From NCBI GenBank assembly GCA_035906255.1, contig JAMIFM010000021.1:115795-179794 (forward strand): a DNA stretch of 64,000 nt, read 5' to 3'. Position numbers and translations under genes: made by a program. This document shows, one piece after another, positions 52,413 through 60,929 of the stretch (position 1 is the first letter of the stretch; each line of letters starts with the position of its first letter). The DNA comes from SB11 sp035906255. GTDB lineage: Bacteria > Bacteroidota > Bacteroidia > UBA8524. The notes beneath the pieces are model-generated. The model saw only the letters and a list, made by a program, of their open reading frames with translations, did no database searches and was not told where the DNA came from.

Positions 52413-53207
52413 ATGGACATACTCCCTTTACAACCCGAAGACATTACCCGCTTAACTGAAATTCAGCCCCCCGATTGGGGCGATATTACTCCCAACGTAA
52501 CCTATTACCTCAATTCGCCGCATTGCAGCCCCGTAAAAGTGGTTGAAAACGGTGAAATCATAGGTACAGGTTCGGCCATCCGCCACAAAGACACCGCTTG
52601 GTTGGCGTTGGTCATCGTTCACTCACAACACCGTAACAGGGGTTTGGGCGGTATCATCACAAAGTACTTGGTAGATATGTTGCAAGCCGAAGGCTTTGAA
52701 ACCGTTTACCTGATTGCCACCCCAATGGGCGAGCCCGTTTACAAACGCTTGGGGTTTGAAATAGAAACCGAATACCTTTTTTACAAAGGCAGTTTAAAAG
52801 AAATTACACCTTCGCCCAATATTAAACCCTTTGAAACTAAACACCTGACCCGTATATACGAGTTAGACCAACAAGCGTATGGCGAAAACCGCTGGTATCG
52901 CATTGATGAAAACTTGCAAACCGCAATGGTGTATGAAAACAACGGCGAGGTAGAAGGATTTTACCTGCCCTCATTGTCAGAGGGATTGATTGTTGCTGTT
53001 ACTCCACAAGCAGGTACAGCACTCATGCAATTACGCACCCAAACCCACGAAGTATTTATCCTTCCCGTTGATTGCACAGCAGGTATTGAGTTTTTAAAAA
53101 CCAACGGCTATGAAGAGGTACGCAATGCCCAACGGATGCGTTTAGGCAAAAAACGCCCCATTAATCCTGCCATGCTATACAATCGTGTAGGCGGCCCCAT
53201 AGGGTAG
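52413..53207 (+). CDS. GNAT N-acetyltransferase with additional C-terminal domain
   Basis: The 264-aa protein opens with a GNAT domain (about 1-130): VIVHSQHRNRGLGGIITKYLV is the acetyl-CoA loop and PMGEPVYKRLGFE the closing strand. Residues 135-264 form a second alpha/beta unit (EVEGFYLPSLSEGLIVAV), like other two-domain GNATs. The substrate is unknown. It lies just upstream of hutI, but hutI has its own -7 element (TAATTTTG). Confidence 0.85.
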   Translation: MDILPLQPEDITRLTEIQPPDWGDITPNVTYYLNSPHCSPVKVVENGEIIGTGSAIRHKDTAWLALVIVHSQHRNRGLGGIITKYLVDMLQAEGFETVYLIATPMGEPVYKRLGFEIETEYLFYKGSLKEITPSPNIKPFETKHLTRIYELDQQAYGENRWYRIDENLQTAMVYENNGEVEGFYLPSLSEGLIVAVTPQAGTALMQLRTQTHEVFILPVDCTAGIEFLKTNGYEEVRNAQRMRLGKKRPINPAMLYNRVGGPIG

Positions 53208-53224
53208 CCCAATTACTTTTTGCT

Positions 53225-53232
53225 TAATTTTG
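53225..53232 (+). promoter_or_regulatory. -7 promoter element of hutI
   Basis: TAATTTTG, perfect TAnnTTTG, 12 nt before the ATG at 53245. It is probably also the promoter for the two CdtB-like genes. Confidence 0.5.
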
Positions 53233-53244
53233 AAGGCATAAACT

Positions 53245-54501
53245 ATGTCTTCACTTTTAATCACCCATATAAAATCCCTTTACGGGGTTCTTTCGTCTGA
53301 AATTACTGTAAAACGCGGCGCAGCAATGGCCGATTTTGCCCACATTGATAATGCCTATTTGTTAGTTGAGGATGGGATTATAAAAGAATTTGGAGCAATG
53401 GCTGATTTAGAACAATCACCAAACGCTCAAATCATCAGCTCTTCAAATCAGATAAATGCGGAAGGCCGACTGGTACTACCCACGTTTGTTGATAGCCACA
53501 CCCACATTGTGTTTGCCCGCACCCGCGAAGAGGAGTTTGTAATGAAAATTAAAGGTGCTACTTATGAAGACATTGCAGCAGCAGGCGGTGGCATCCTGAA
53601 CTCAGCAAGACGATTGCAACAGGCCACAGAAGACGAATTGTTTGATGCCGCTTGGATGCGCTTGCAAGAGTTGATAAGCAAAGGTACCGGTGCCATTGAG
53701 GTTAAAAGCGGATACGGCCTCACTGTTGCCGATGAGCTAAAGATGCTGCGCGTGGTGAAAAGGTTAAAAGAAAAAGCCCCCATCCCTGTAAAAGCTACCT
53801 TTTTGGGTGCCCATACCTACCCTGCCGAGTACAAACAAAACCACGAAGGCTATTTAAAGTTGATTTTTGAAGAAATGTTGCCTGCCATTGCCGCCGAAGG
53901 ATTGGCTGATTATATAGATGTGTTTTGTGAGAAAGGCTTTTTTAGCGTTGAGGAAACCGCCCGCCTATTAGAAGCAGGTGCAAAACACGGTTTAAAAGCT
54001 AAAATACATGGCAACCAACTGGATTACAGCGGCGGGGTGCAAGTAGCCGTAGCCCATAATGCTATTAGCGTTGACCATTTGGAACATACAGGAGATGCTG
54101 AAATTGAAGCCTTGAAAAACAGCAACACCCTACCCGTTGGCCTGCCCGGTTGCTCGTTCTTTTTAGGGTTGCCCTATACTCCTGCCCGCAAACTTATAAA
54201 TGCAGGATTGCCTGTAGTGCTGGCCAGTGATTTTAATCCCGGTAGTTCGCCCGCAGGTGATATGCGCTTTATTACTGCATTGGGCTGCATACAGATGAAA
54301 CTTACCCCCGAAGAAGCATTTAATGCTACCACCATAAACGGTGCTGCTGCTTTAGAATTATCAAAAGAAACAGGCAGTATAACCGTTGGTAAAAAAGCTG
54401 ATTTTATTATCACTAAGCAAATCCCCTCGCTGGCATGGATACCGTATGCGCATCAAAATAATTGGATAGAAAATGTTTTTATTAACGGCATAAAAGTGTA
54501 A
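53245..54501 (+). CDS. hutI: Imidazolonepropionase
   Basis: HutI opens the imidazolone ring to formiminoglutamate in histidine degradation. The 418-aa amidohydrolase shows DSHTHIVFARTREEEF (the HxH metal site), HLEHTGDAEIEA, SDFNPGSSPAGDM and the GSITVGKKADFII C-terminal strand. hutH, hutU and hutG are not in the window, so it is an isolated member of the pathway here. The first CdtB-like gene starts 36 nt after its stop. Confidence 0.95.
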   Translation: MSSLLITHIKSLYGVLSSEITVKRGAAMADFAHIDNAYLLVEDGIIKEFGAMADLEQSPNAQIISSSNQINAEGRLVLPTFVDSHTHIVFARTREEEFVMKIKGATYEDIAAAGGGILNSARRLQQATEDELFDAAWMRLQELISKGTGAIEVKSGYGLTVADELKMLRVVKRLKEKAPIPVKATFLGAHTYPAEYKQNHEGYLKLIFEEMLPAIAAEGLADYIDVFCEKGFFSVEETARLLEAGAKHGLKAKIHGNQLDYSGGVQVAVAHNAISVDHLEHTGDAEIEALKNSNTLPVGLPGCSFFLGLPYTPARKLINAGLPVVLASDFNPGSSPAGDMRFITALGCIQMKLTPEEAFNATTINGAAALELSKETGSITVGKKADFIITKQIPSLAWIPYAHQNNWIENVFINGIKV

Positions 54502-54536
54502 TTTGCTGTTGCTAACTATCTATTGCTATCTAACTT

Positions 54537-55259
54537 ATGAAATTAATTACTTGGAATTTGCAAGGCGCAAATGACAGTGACGGCAGTAAGTGGGCTATTG
54601 TAGCCGCCCAGTTTATAAAGAAAAACAAAGCCGATGTTGTTTGCCTGCAAGAAAGCGGATGGCCGCTGGCCAACCCCGATTTTATGCGGGTGTATGAAGA
54701 AAACATTGAGCTTATTCCCTACCCCACCCGTTTTAAAGGCAGCAAGCCCCCCGAAGGAATACAATACACCCAATTTATTTGGCGGCCATTTAAAAACGGA
54801 AGGGAAGAAGACATCCCCATTTATGTTTTTTGGATGGAAACCGACGATGACGGCCATCGAGTAAACCTCACCATTTTATCTTTAGTAAAACCATACTATC
54901 TGTTATACGTTGAGCCGGTAACCGTTACCCCCACTTTTTCAACCCGCCCTGCTATCGGTATTAACCTTGGTGTTCCCAATTTTTTCTGCATTCATGCCAA
55001 TGCAAAAACCAAAGGTGCCGATGCCCCCAGGTTAATAGAAACTATCAGCGAAAGGTACGCCGTTTGGTTTGCCGCAGGCGATTTTAACAAAGATCCTGAT
55101 ACTGAATGGAACCCCGCAGGGGTGATATGGCCGCCCGACGGGCCGACACACGACAGCTTGAATAAGCTTGATTATATGGTTGCATACAAAGCCAAACGAT
55201 TTGGAGTTGTGCTTAATAAACAAGCCTCCGACCACTTTCCTGTTGAATACGTTTTTTAA
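54537..55259 (+). CDS. CdtB-like nuclease (DNase I fold), first of a tandem pair
   Basis: The 240-aa protein has the endonuclease/exonuclease/phosphatase fold with the CdtB signature. TWNLQGAND opens it at residue 5. Glu39 lies in VVCLQESG, then Arg108 in GHRVNLTIL, RPAIGINLG, His153 in FFCIHANA, Asp182/Asn184 in AAGDFN, Asp212 in LDYMV and Asp232/His233 in SDHFPVEYVF. These are the metal and catalytic residues of cytolethal distending toxin subunit B. There is no signal peptide: the nuclease domain starts at residue 1. No CdtA/CdtC-like lectin gene is adjacent. A housekeeping EEP nuclease is the alternative, but the RVNL and QGA motifs favour CdtB. Confidence 0.82.
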   Translation: MKLITWNLQGANDSDGSKWAIVAAQFIKKNKADVVCLQESGWPLANPDFMRVYEENIELIPYPTRFKGSKPPEGIQYTQFIWRPFKNGREEDIPIYVFWMETDDDGHRVNLTILSLVKPYYLLYVEPVTVTPTFSTRPAIGINLGVPNFFCIHANAKTKGADAPRLIETISERYAVWFAAGDFNKDPDTEWNPAGVIWPPDGPTHDSLNKLDYMVAYKAKRFGVVLNKQASDHFPVEYVF

Positions 55260-55297
55260 TCTCACTTTCACACATCAATAAAATCTATCAACGCATT

Positions 55298-55972
55298 ATG
55301 AGAATTACAACATGGAACATGCAAGGTGCTACAAACAGTGCCGACAACAAATGGACGACTGGTGTCCAACAATTATTAGCCCCTGACAAGAATGTAGATT
55401 CAGACATTGTTTGTTTGCAAGAGTGCGGCGCGGCACCAGCATCAGCGGCAGCAGCATTAGCCCCTGCTTGGATTGGCAACCCGCCGATGGGCTTGGTTAC
55501 AGGTTATTATACTTGGAAGCCCTCTAAATATACTTATTATATAGTATGGGCTCAAACCGACCCCAACGGCAACAGGGTGAACATTGCTCTTGCATCGCAA
55601 ACAGCACCAAACAATCTTCTGTATGCACCTCCGGGTTTATTGGGCGGCAGACCTGCCATTGGTATGTTGGTAAATGGTCGGTATGTATTCAGTATTCACG
55701 GTTTTTCAGGTAATGGAAACGACGACCCGGGACTAATTAACAATGTTGATGCAATGAATTTAGCCAATTGGTACGTTGCAGGTGATTATAACCGTGAGCC
55801 TGATTCATGGATACCCCCGCATGGTGTTTTGTGCCCCCCTGATAAACCTACCTACCCTGCAACAAAAAGAAAATACGATTACATGGTGAAAGACGATGAC
55901 CCAGAGGTAACAGGTATTACGCTGGACGGCGTTAACTTTTCAGATCACTACCCTGTAGTATTTGATGTATAA
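55298..55972 (+). CDS. CdtB-like nuclease, second of the tandem pair
   Basis: The 224-aa protein is a clear paralogue of the gene upstream and of CdtB. It shows TTWNMQGATNSADNKW, Glu42 in QECG, Arg93 in GNRVNIALAS, GGRPAIGML, His134 in FSIHG, Asp163/Asn165 in VAGDYNREP, Asp194 and SDHYPVVFDV. All expected active-site residues remain, although the two copies are only moderately similar, suggesting an old duplication or separate gain. It starts 38 nt after the first copy and has no signal peptide. Its stop codon touches a three-hairpin repeat. Whether it acts as toxin, effector or intracellular nuclease is unknown. Confidence 0.84.
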   Translation: MRITTWNMQGATNSADNKWTTGVQQLLAPDKNVDSDIVCLQECGAAPASAAAALAPAWIGNPPMGLVTGYYTWKPSKYTYYIVWAQTDPNGNRVNIALASQTAPNNLLYAPPGLLGGRPAIGMLVNGRYVFSIHGFSGNGNDDPGLINNVDAMNLANWYVAGDYNREPDSWIPPHGVLCPPDKPTYPATKRKYDYMVKDDDPEVTGITLDGVNFSDHYPVVFDV

Positions 55973-56069
55973 CGAGATTGAAATCCCGTACTGTTATGAT
56001 TACCTTCTTGTGGAGGACTTAAGTCCTCCACAAGAAGGTAATTTCAAAAGAGATAGGTTTTAACCTATC
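55972..56069 (+). repeat. Three-hairpin dispersed repeat, copy G
   Basis: Stem 1 (ACGAGATTGAAATCCCGT) begins at the last base of the nuclease stop codon. Stem 2 is a perfect 44-nt palindrome around GGACTTAAGTCC (55999-56042). Stem 3 is GATAGGTTTTAACCTATC (56052-56069). It could end the hutI-nuclease transcript. Confidence 0.88.
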
Positions 56070-56129
56070 GTAGCGAAAACCCCGTTAAATTTACTTTTGA
56101 TGCTATCTGCATATTTTTCAACTTATACT

Positions 56130-56137
56130 TACTTTCG
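56130..56137 (+). promoter_or_regulatory. -7 promoter element of the DUF72 gene
   Basis: TACTTTCG (TAnnTTCG), 20 nt before the ATG at 56158. Confidence 0.4.
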
Positions 56138-56157
56138 GGTGAAATTTTGAGGTTGTA

Positions 56158-57075
56158 ATGGACTTTGGACGCATTCCTGATATTGAACATACCGATTTCA
56201 GTTTGCCCCCTACCCCGCCTGAAACACTTGAAGTGCTTGCTAAGTCGGGTAAAACGGGTAAAACGGAAATTTTTGTGGGCTGCCCCGTGTGGGGCGAAAA
56301 GGAATGGGTGGGCAAAATATACCCCAAAGGCACTAAACCGAAAGAATTTTTGCACTACTACTCTACCCAATTTAATTGCATTGAACTAAACAGCACCCAT
56401 TACAATTTTCCCAATGAAATCTTGGTGGAGAAATGGAAAGCCGATGTACACGAAAGGTTTAAGTTTTGCCCGAAAATTACGCAAGACATCAGCCATTTTA
56501 AACGGTTAATTGGAGTGGATGCAATGGTGGAAGATTTTTGCAAAGCCATCCAACTGCTTGAAGGGAATTTGGGTACGGTGTTTTTGCAACTCCCGCCTAA
56601 TTATACCCCAAAAGGCTTAAACGATGTGATACGGTTTGCCGAAATTTTCCCTAAAAACGTTCCGTTGGCTATCGAGTTCAGACACCCGCACTGGTTTAGT
56701 GATGCGTGGGTGCGAAATGAGATTTTTGCCGCCTTGCAGCACTTTAATGTAGGCACGGTAATTACTGACGTGGCAGGCCGCCGTGATGCGGCACACCAAC
56801 GCCTTACCACCCCTGAGGCTTTTATACGTTTTGGTGCCAACAACCTGCACCCTACTGATTATCCCCGTATGCAGGATTGGGCCAACCTTATACACGACTG
56901 GGCACAACAAGGCTTGCAACGGGCATATTTCTTTTTACACACCCCCGTAAAGCATTACAACCTTGAGTTGGCTACTTATATGATTGGTGAGTTGAATAAA
57001 CTGGGCTACGACTTAAAACCACCTTTTCCGTATTCGGAACCTGAGAAGATAAACCCGCAAAACAGCCTGTTTTAA
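56158..57075 (+). CDS. DUF72 (YecE-like) TIM-barrel protein
   Basis: The 305-aa protein matches DUF72: IFVGCPVWGEKEWVGKIYP, FNCIELNSTHYNFPN, FCPKITQDISH, QLPPNYTP and VPLAIEFRHPHWF. The family is a TIM-barrel of unknown function. An N-terminal extension of about 35 residues (DIEHTDFSLPPTPPETLEVL) precedes the core. Its last 4 bases overlap the stop end of the convergent glycosyltransferase gene. Confidence 0.92.
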   Translation: MDFGRIPDIEHTDFSLPPTPPETLEVLAKSGKTGKTEIFVGCPVWGEKEWVGKIYPKGTKPKEFLHYYSTQFNCIELNSTHYNFPNEILVEKWKADVHERFKFCPKITQDISHFKRLIGVDAMVEDFCKAIQLLEGNLGTVFLQLPPNYTPKGLNDVIRFAEIFPKNVPLAIEFRHPHWFSDAWVRNEIFAALQHFNVGTVITDVAGRRDAAHQRLTTPEAFIRFGANNLHPTDYPRMQDWANLIHDWAQQGLQRAYFFLHTPVKHYNLELATYMIGELNKLGYDLKPPFPYSEPEKINPQNSLF

Positions 57076-58265
57076 AGGGATTTATAAAACTCAAGCAACT
57101 GACGGCAAATTACTTTATTGTCGTATTTTTCTTCAATAAGTCTGCGGGCGTTTTGCCCTAATTGAATACGGGCTGTTTCATCAGTAAGTAATTGTATTAC
57201 TTGATTAGCAACCGTTTTAGGTTCTTCGCCTATAAGAATATTTTGCCCCTCGGTAAAATCAATTCCTGCTGCGGCACGTGGCGTGGCTATAATAGGTTTT
57301 CCCAATGCCATGCCCTCTAATATCTTTACCCGTATGCCGCTACCGCTAAGCAAAGGCACTACCATTACGTGGTGGTGTTGCATAAAATTTACCGCATCGG
57401 GCACTTCGCCCGATATGGTTACATTAACGTCGTTGCGTTCATAAAACCATTGAGGTATTTTTTTCCCTGCCAAATGAAACTGAACATTCGGAAACTGTCC
57501 AACCACCAACGGCCATATCTCATCCAAAAACCATTTCATGGCCTCTTGGTTGGGTATCCAATCCATAGAGCCTAAATGGAATACGTCAGGGTTTCCTTGC
57601 GGCTGTGCAGTGTGGTCAAACTTATCTAAATCAATCCCGTGTGGAGATAAATATACTTTCCCCTTAAAACCTAAACTCTTAAAAAAGTCTTCATCTTCTT
57701 GCGTTAACGATACCAGCGCATCCAATTGATGTAGGGTAGCTTGCTCATACGTTTTAAGACGGCTTGCCAGCAAACCCAAATACCATTTTTTAACCGGATT
57801 GCCTGTATTGGCCGCCAGTTTTTCCCAAATGCGGTGCTCTACATTGTGGGCGCGCATGGCAATAGAGCCTTTATAGTGTTTACGTATATCAGCTATATAT
57901 CCCGTTACAAAAAGGCTTTCTAAGTGTATTACATCAAAGGTTTCTTGCTGCAATATCCTTGCAAGCAATTGGGCAAATGGTTGGCCGTAAAAGCGTACCA
58001 TGTGGTACGAGTGAGGCGTAAACAGGTTTAAAAAAGCATCTTTCGCTTTTATGTCGGTATCAATCTCAACACTCTCAAAGCCAAAATCATCAAAGAAATA
58101 ACGGGGCAAGGTGTTTACATCCACGTTATCTTTTTTGGGATTAAGGCACACAAACTTTACTTGTGCACCCGCACTTTTAAGCCCATGCAATAAGGTGTGC
58201 ATGGCAATTACCCCACCATCTTTTAGCGGATAGGGTACACGATGCGATACAACAAGAATTTTCAT
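57072..58265 (-). CDS. GT4-family glycosyltransferase
   Basis: The 397-aa GT-B protein has an N-terminal acceptor domain (VVSHRVPYPLKDGGVIAMHTLLHGL) and a C-terminal donor-binding domain with EGMALGKPIIATPRAAAGIDF, the EX7E-type region of GT4 enzymes. It probably adds a sugar to a cell-surface polysaccharide. It overlaps the stop of the LptF/G gene by one base (TAATG), so it belongs to that operon. Confidence 0.88.
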   Translation of the reverse strand: MKILVVSHRVPYPLKDGGVIAMHTLLHGLKSAGAQVKFVCLNPKKDNVDVNTLPRYFFDDFGFESVEIDTDIKAKDAFLNLFTPHSYHMVRFYGQPFAQLLARILQQETFDVIHLESLFVTGYIADIRKHYKGSIAMRAHNVEHRIWEKLAANTGNPVKKWYLGLLASRLKTYEQATLHQLDALVSLTQEDEDFFKSLGFKGKVYLSPHGIDLDKFDHTAQPQGNPDVFHLGSMDWIPNQEAMKWFLDEIWPLVVGQFPNVQFHLAGKKIPQWFYERNDVNVTISGEVPDAVNFMQHHHVMVVPLLSGSGIRVKILEGMALGKPIIATPRAAAGIDFTEGQNILIGEEPKTVANQVIQLLTDETARIQLGQNARRLIEEKYDNKVICRQLLEFYKSL

Positions 58266-59707
58266 TATGGGTTGGATTCTTTGCGCTTGCGGCCAAAGCT
58301 CACAATGCGGCGCATACCGCGAATATAGGCATCGGGGTCAAATAACGAAGAGTCGCGCGAGGCTTTTGATACCAGCCAAACCCCAAGCGGGGTAAGCACG
58401 GCGGCGGCAATCCACATACCCACACGGGCAGGAAATACCAACTCTTTGGTCATTTTTTCGCCCGTAATATTCAGGATATAAAACACCATAAACAGCAAAA
58501 TGGCTATCACCATCGGCCACCCGAAACCGCCCTTACGCACAATCGCGCCTAAGGGTGCCCCGATTAAAAATAACACCAAACATGCAATGGGCAGCGTAAA
58601 CTTTTTATGCCACTCAACATTATACTTAGCTTGCTTTTGCAAGGTGTCTTTATGCAGTTTTTTGCTATTCTCAACCGTTCCTTTTGTGGTGCGCGCAATA
58701 TTTAGCGCCTGCGAATACACCATATTTCCGTTAGGGGTTTCTTTTTGTTTCCACTCAGCGGTTGCTTTATGGTACTCCTCAACATACTTAGGTTGTAAGG
58801 TATCGTTGATATGATAATTGGCGTTTACAAACGTTTGCATTTCAAGCAACAACGTATCTGCCTTGTTTTGTAACGAATCTATACCATCTTGCAATTGGCC
58901 TATGCTTTGTAATTGCTGGTTACCTTTAAACAAATCCTCAGCCGTGCGGCTCAAATCAAGCTGCGATAAGTCAAACACAATCTCCTGCCGTTCAAACTTC
59001 ATCGAGTTGTGCATAAACGTCCGATGATAGTCAGGATTATCCCTCATTTCTTCAAACCTTCGTCCGTTTATCAACGTAAAATACAAAAAGCGTTTATCCT
59101 CACTGCGGGTCATTTCCCCGCGCTCTGCCAATACAACGGTAGTACTGGCCTGCTCTTTGGTATGGTCGTATATTACAACATCGTAAATGTCTTTGCCGTT
59201 CTTGTCCTTCTTTCCAATCTTAATGCTAAACCCTTCAATATCGTTATAAAAAGCCCCTTCCCTAATATCAAACGCAGGCTTTTTGTTCTTCACATCCCAA
59301 AACAACGAAAAGAATTTAAGGTTGGCGGCGGGTATCACATAGTTGCCAAATAAGAAACTGCCTGCTGCTAAAATTGCCACAAACAGTGCCACAGGATAAA
59401 GTGCCCTACGCAACGGAACCCCCGCTGCTTTTATTGATACCAACTCGTACCTCTCGCTAAGGTTACCAAACACCATTATGCAAGACAACAGTACACCCAT
59501 GGCCAACGAAAGGGGGATAAAATTGGGTACACAGTAAAACAGCAACTCTGTTACCACATACCACTCAAGCCCTTTGCCCACTAAATCATCAATGTATTTC
59601 CACAAAAACTGCATGAGGAAAAACAGGGTGGAAATAAAAAAAGTAACAAGAAAAGGCCCTACAAATGAGCGCAGTATAAAAATATCGATTTTTTTGGTGC
59701 CGAACAC
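58265..59707 (-). CDS. LptF/LptG family permease
   Basis: LptF/G permeases form, with LptB, the ABC transporter that pulls lipopolysaccharide from the inner membrane. The 480-aa protein opens LRSFVGPFLVTFFISTLFFLMQFLW and has three N-terminal helices (about 15-120). A long periplasmic region (about 125-370, with a family-untypical helical insert around 265-345) follows, then three C-terminal helices. PLSLAMGVLLSCIMVFGNLSERYELVSIKAAGVPL (in part) is the conserved coupling helix. Single-copy LptF/G in Bacteroidota may act as a homodimer or with a partner elsewhere. Confidence 0.9.
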   Translation of the reverse strand: MFGTKKIDIFILRSFVGPFLVTFFISTLFFLMQFLWKYIDDLVGKGLEWYVVTELLFYCVPNFIPLSLAMGVLLSCIMVFGNLSERYELVSIKAAGVPLRRALYPVALFVAILAAGSFLFGNYVIPAANLKFFSLFWDVKNKKPAFDIREGAFYNDIEGFSIKIGKKDKNGKDIYDVVIYDHTKEQASTTVVLAERGEMTRSEDKRFLYFTLINGRRFEEMRDNPDYHRTFMHNSMKFERQEIVFDLSQLDLSRTAEDLFKGNQQLQSIGQLQDGIDSLQNKADTLLLEMQTFVNANYHINDTLQPKYVEEYHKATAEWKQKETPNGNMVYSQALNIARTTKGTVENSKKLHKDTLQKQAKYNVEWHKKFTLPIACLVLFLIGAPLGAIVRKGGFGWPMVIAILLFMVFYILNITGEKMTKELVFPARVGMWIAAAVLTPLGVWLVSKASRDSSLFDPDAYIRGMRRIVSFGRKRKESNP

Positions 59708-59779
59708 TATGGTTGTTTTTTTGCTATTGCCGATGGCAGTTGCAAATTTTCAGCCAAAAAACTGAATATGAAAGAAGTT

Positions 59780-60166
59780 TTATGAGCCAATAGCTGTTTT
59801 TAAGGTTTGTACTTGAGTATCCCACAATTGCTTTGATTCTTCAACCTCGTTATCAATAGCGAAATCAGTAATCACAAGACCCACATCTCCCGTAATTTCA
59901 TCTTGAATAATCTCAAATTCAAAAAACTCGTCTTCGTGGCTGTCTTCCCAACGGAAACGAATGTATTTATTGGGGCTGTTTCTTAGCATCTCTGCTTTTT
60001 GTTCTGAGTTACCCCAACGGAAAACATACTCCCTTTTCTCGCGTATGTCCACATCATCGCAAAACCACTCAGCAAGGCCTGATGGCGTACTCAGGTAATT
60101 ATACAGAATACTGGGCGACGATTTAAACCCAAACTCAACAATATATTTCTTTTTCTTGCTCATCAT
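59780..60166 (-). CDS. START-like/AHSA1-type small protein
   Basis: Taken from the tandem ATGs at 60166/60163, the product is 128-129 aa, the usual length of this Bacteroidota family of START-like proteins; the long frame upstream to 60292 overlaps the PAP2 gene and has no protein character. It reads KKYIVEFGFKSSPSILYNYLSTPSGLAEWFCDDV, then FRWGNSEQKAEM, a helix-grip fold as in AHSA1. Ligand unknown. TACTTTCG at 60192-60199 is a -7 candidate. Confidence 0.82.
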   Translation of the reverse strand: MMSKKKKYIVEFGFKSSPSILYNYLSTPSGLAEWFCDDVDIREKREYVFRWGNSEQKAEMLRNSPNKYIRFRWEDSHEDEFFEFEIIQDEITGDVGLVITDFAIDNEVEESKQLWDTQVQTLKTAIGS

Positions 60167-60191
60167 TAGTTGTTTTAAAACACAGTTGCTG

Positions 60192-60199
60192 CGAAAGTA
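60192..60199 (-). promoter_or_regulatory. -7 promoter element of the START-like gene
   Basis: TACTTTCG on the minus strand, 25 nt from the ATG. Confidence 0.4.
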
Positions 60200-60266
60200 T
60201 TCGGATAATACCTTTATTTTGCGCTGACAAAATATACTTTTTACAAAGTAAATCAAAACAATACTC

Positions 60267-60929
60267 GTGTCAAGTTTTATTAAAAAAAACAAACTGTTCT
60301 TCGTCCTTTTAGCAGCATTTGCAGGCTTTCTCGCCTTTCAATTAATCTGTTACCCCAAAGGACACTTGGTATTGTTTTTAGATGGCTTACACACACCTGC
60401 CGCCGATATATTCTTTAAGTTTTATACCCATATCGGCGACGGACTAACCTCTATTTTAGTAGCTTTAGTACTGTTTTTACTGGTAAAGATGCGCTGGGGA
60501 TTACTTACGTTGCTAACCTTTGCTTTATCGGGCGGTATCTCACAATTGCTAAAAACAGTTGTGTTTGGCCCTACTCCACGTCCCCATACTTATTTTGAGG
60601 GACTTAACCTGCTACATCCGGTTGAAGGGGTAAAAATTGCCTACATATACAGTTTTCCGTCAGGGCACACCATCAGTACGTTTGCACTGTTTAGTATGCT
60701 GGTCTTTTTACTCCCAAAAAACTACGGGTCAACAGTATTGCTGTTTTGCATGGCGGCTTTAGGCGGTATCAGCCGTATTTATTTAGGCCAGCATTTTACC
60801 GAGGATGTATTGGCGGGGATGTTGGTAGGCACGCTTTGTTCAATGGTTTTATACTATTGGGTTGAGAAGAAAAAAAGCTTTATGGCTTCGCCTGCACTTG
60901 ACAAACCTTTGTTGAAACTAAAAAAATGA
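60267..60929 (+). CDS. PAP2-family membrane phosphatase
   Basis: The 220-aa protein is a lipid phosphatase of the PAP2 superfamily with about six helices. The three active-site motifs are present: KTVVFGPTPRPH, YSFPSGHT, and SRIYLGQHFTEDVLAG with the nucleophilic His. It might dephosphorylate undecaprenyl diphosphate or phosphatidic acid. It starts with GTG at 60267 and overlaps the next gene, a GT39 enzyme, by 4 nt, suggesting lipid-linked sugar metabolism. Confidence 0.88.
   Translation: MSSFIKKNKLFFVLLAAFAGFLAFQLICYPKGHLVLFLDGLHTPAADIFFKFYTHIGDGLTSILVALVLFLLVKMRWGLLTLLTFALSGGISQLLKTVVFGPTPRPHTYFEGLNLLHPVEGVKIAYIYSFPSGHTISTFALFSMLVFLLPKNYGSTVLLFCMAALGGISRIYLGQHFTEDVLAGMLVGTLCSMVLYYWVEKKKSFMASPALDKPLLKLKK

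Noticed and set aside
53245..57075. CdtA/CdtC or PltA/PltB partners next to the CdtB-like genes
   Set aside because: The neighbours are hutI (amidohydrolase) and a DUF72 TIM-barrel protein; neither is lectin-like or an ADP-ribosyltransferase.
60164..60292. N-terminal extension of the START-like gene to 60292
   Set aside because: It overlaps the divergent PAP2 start and encodes unrelated hydrophobic residues; the family start is MSKKKKYIVEF at 60163-60166.
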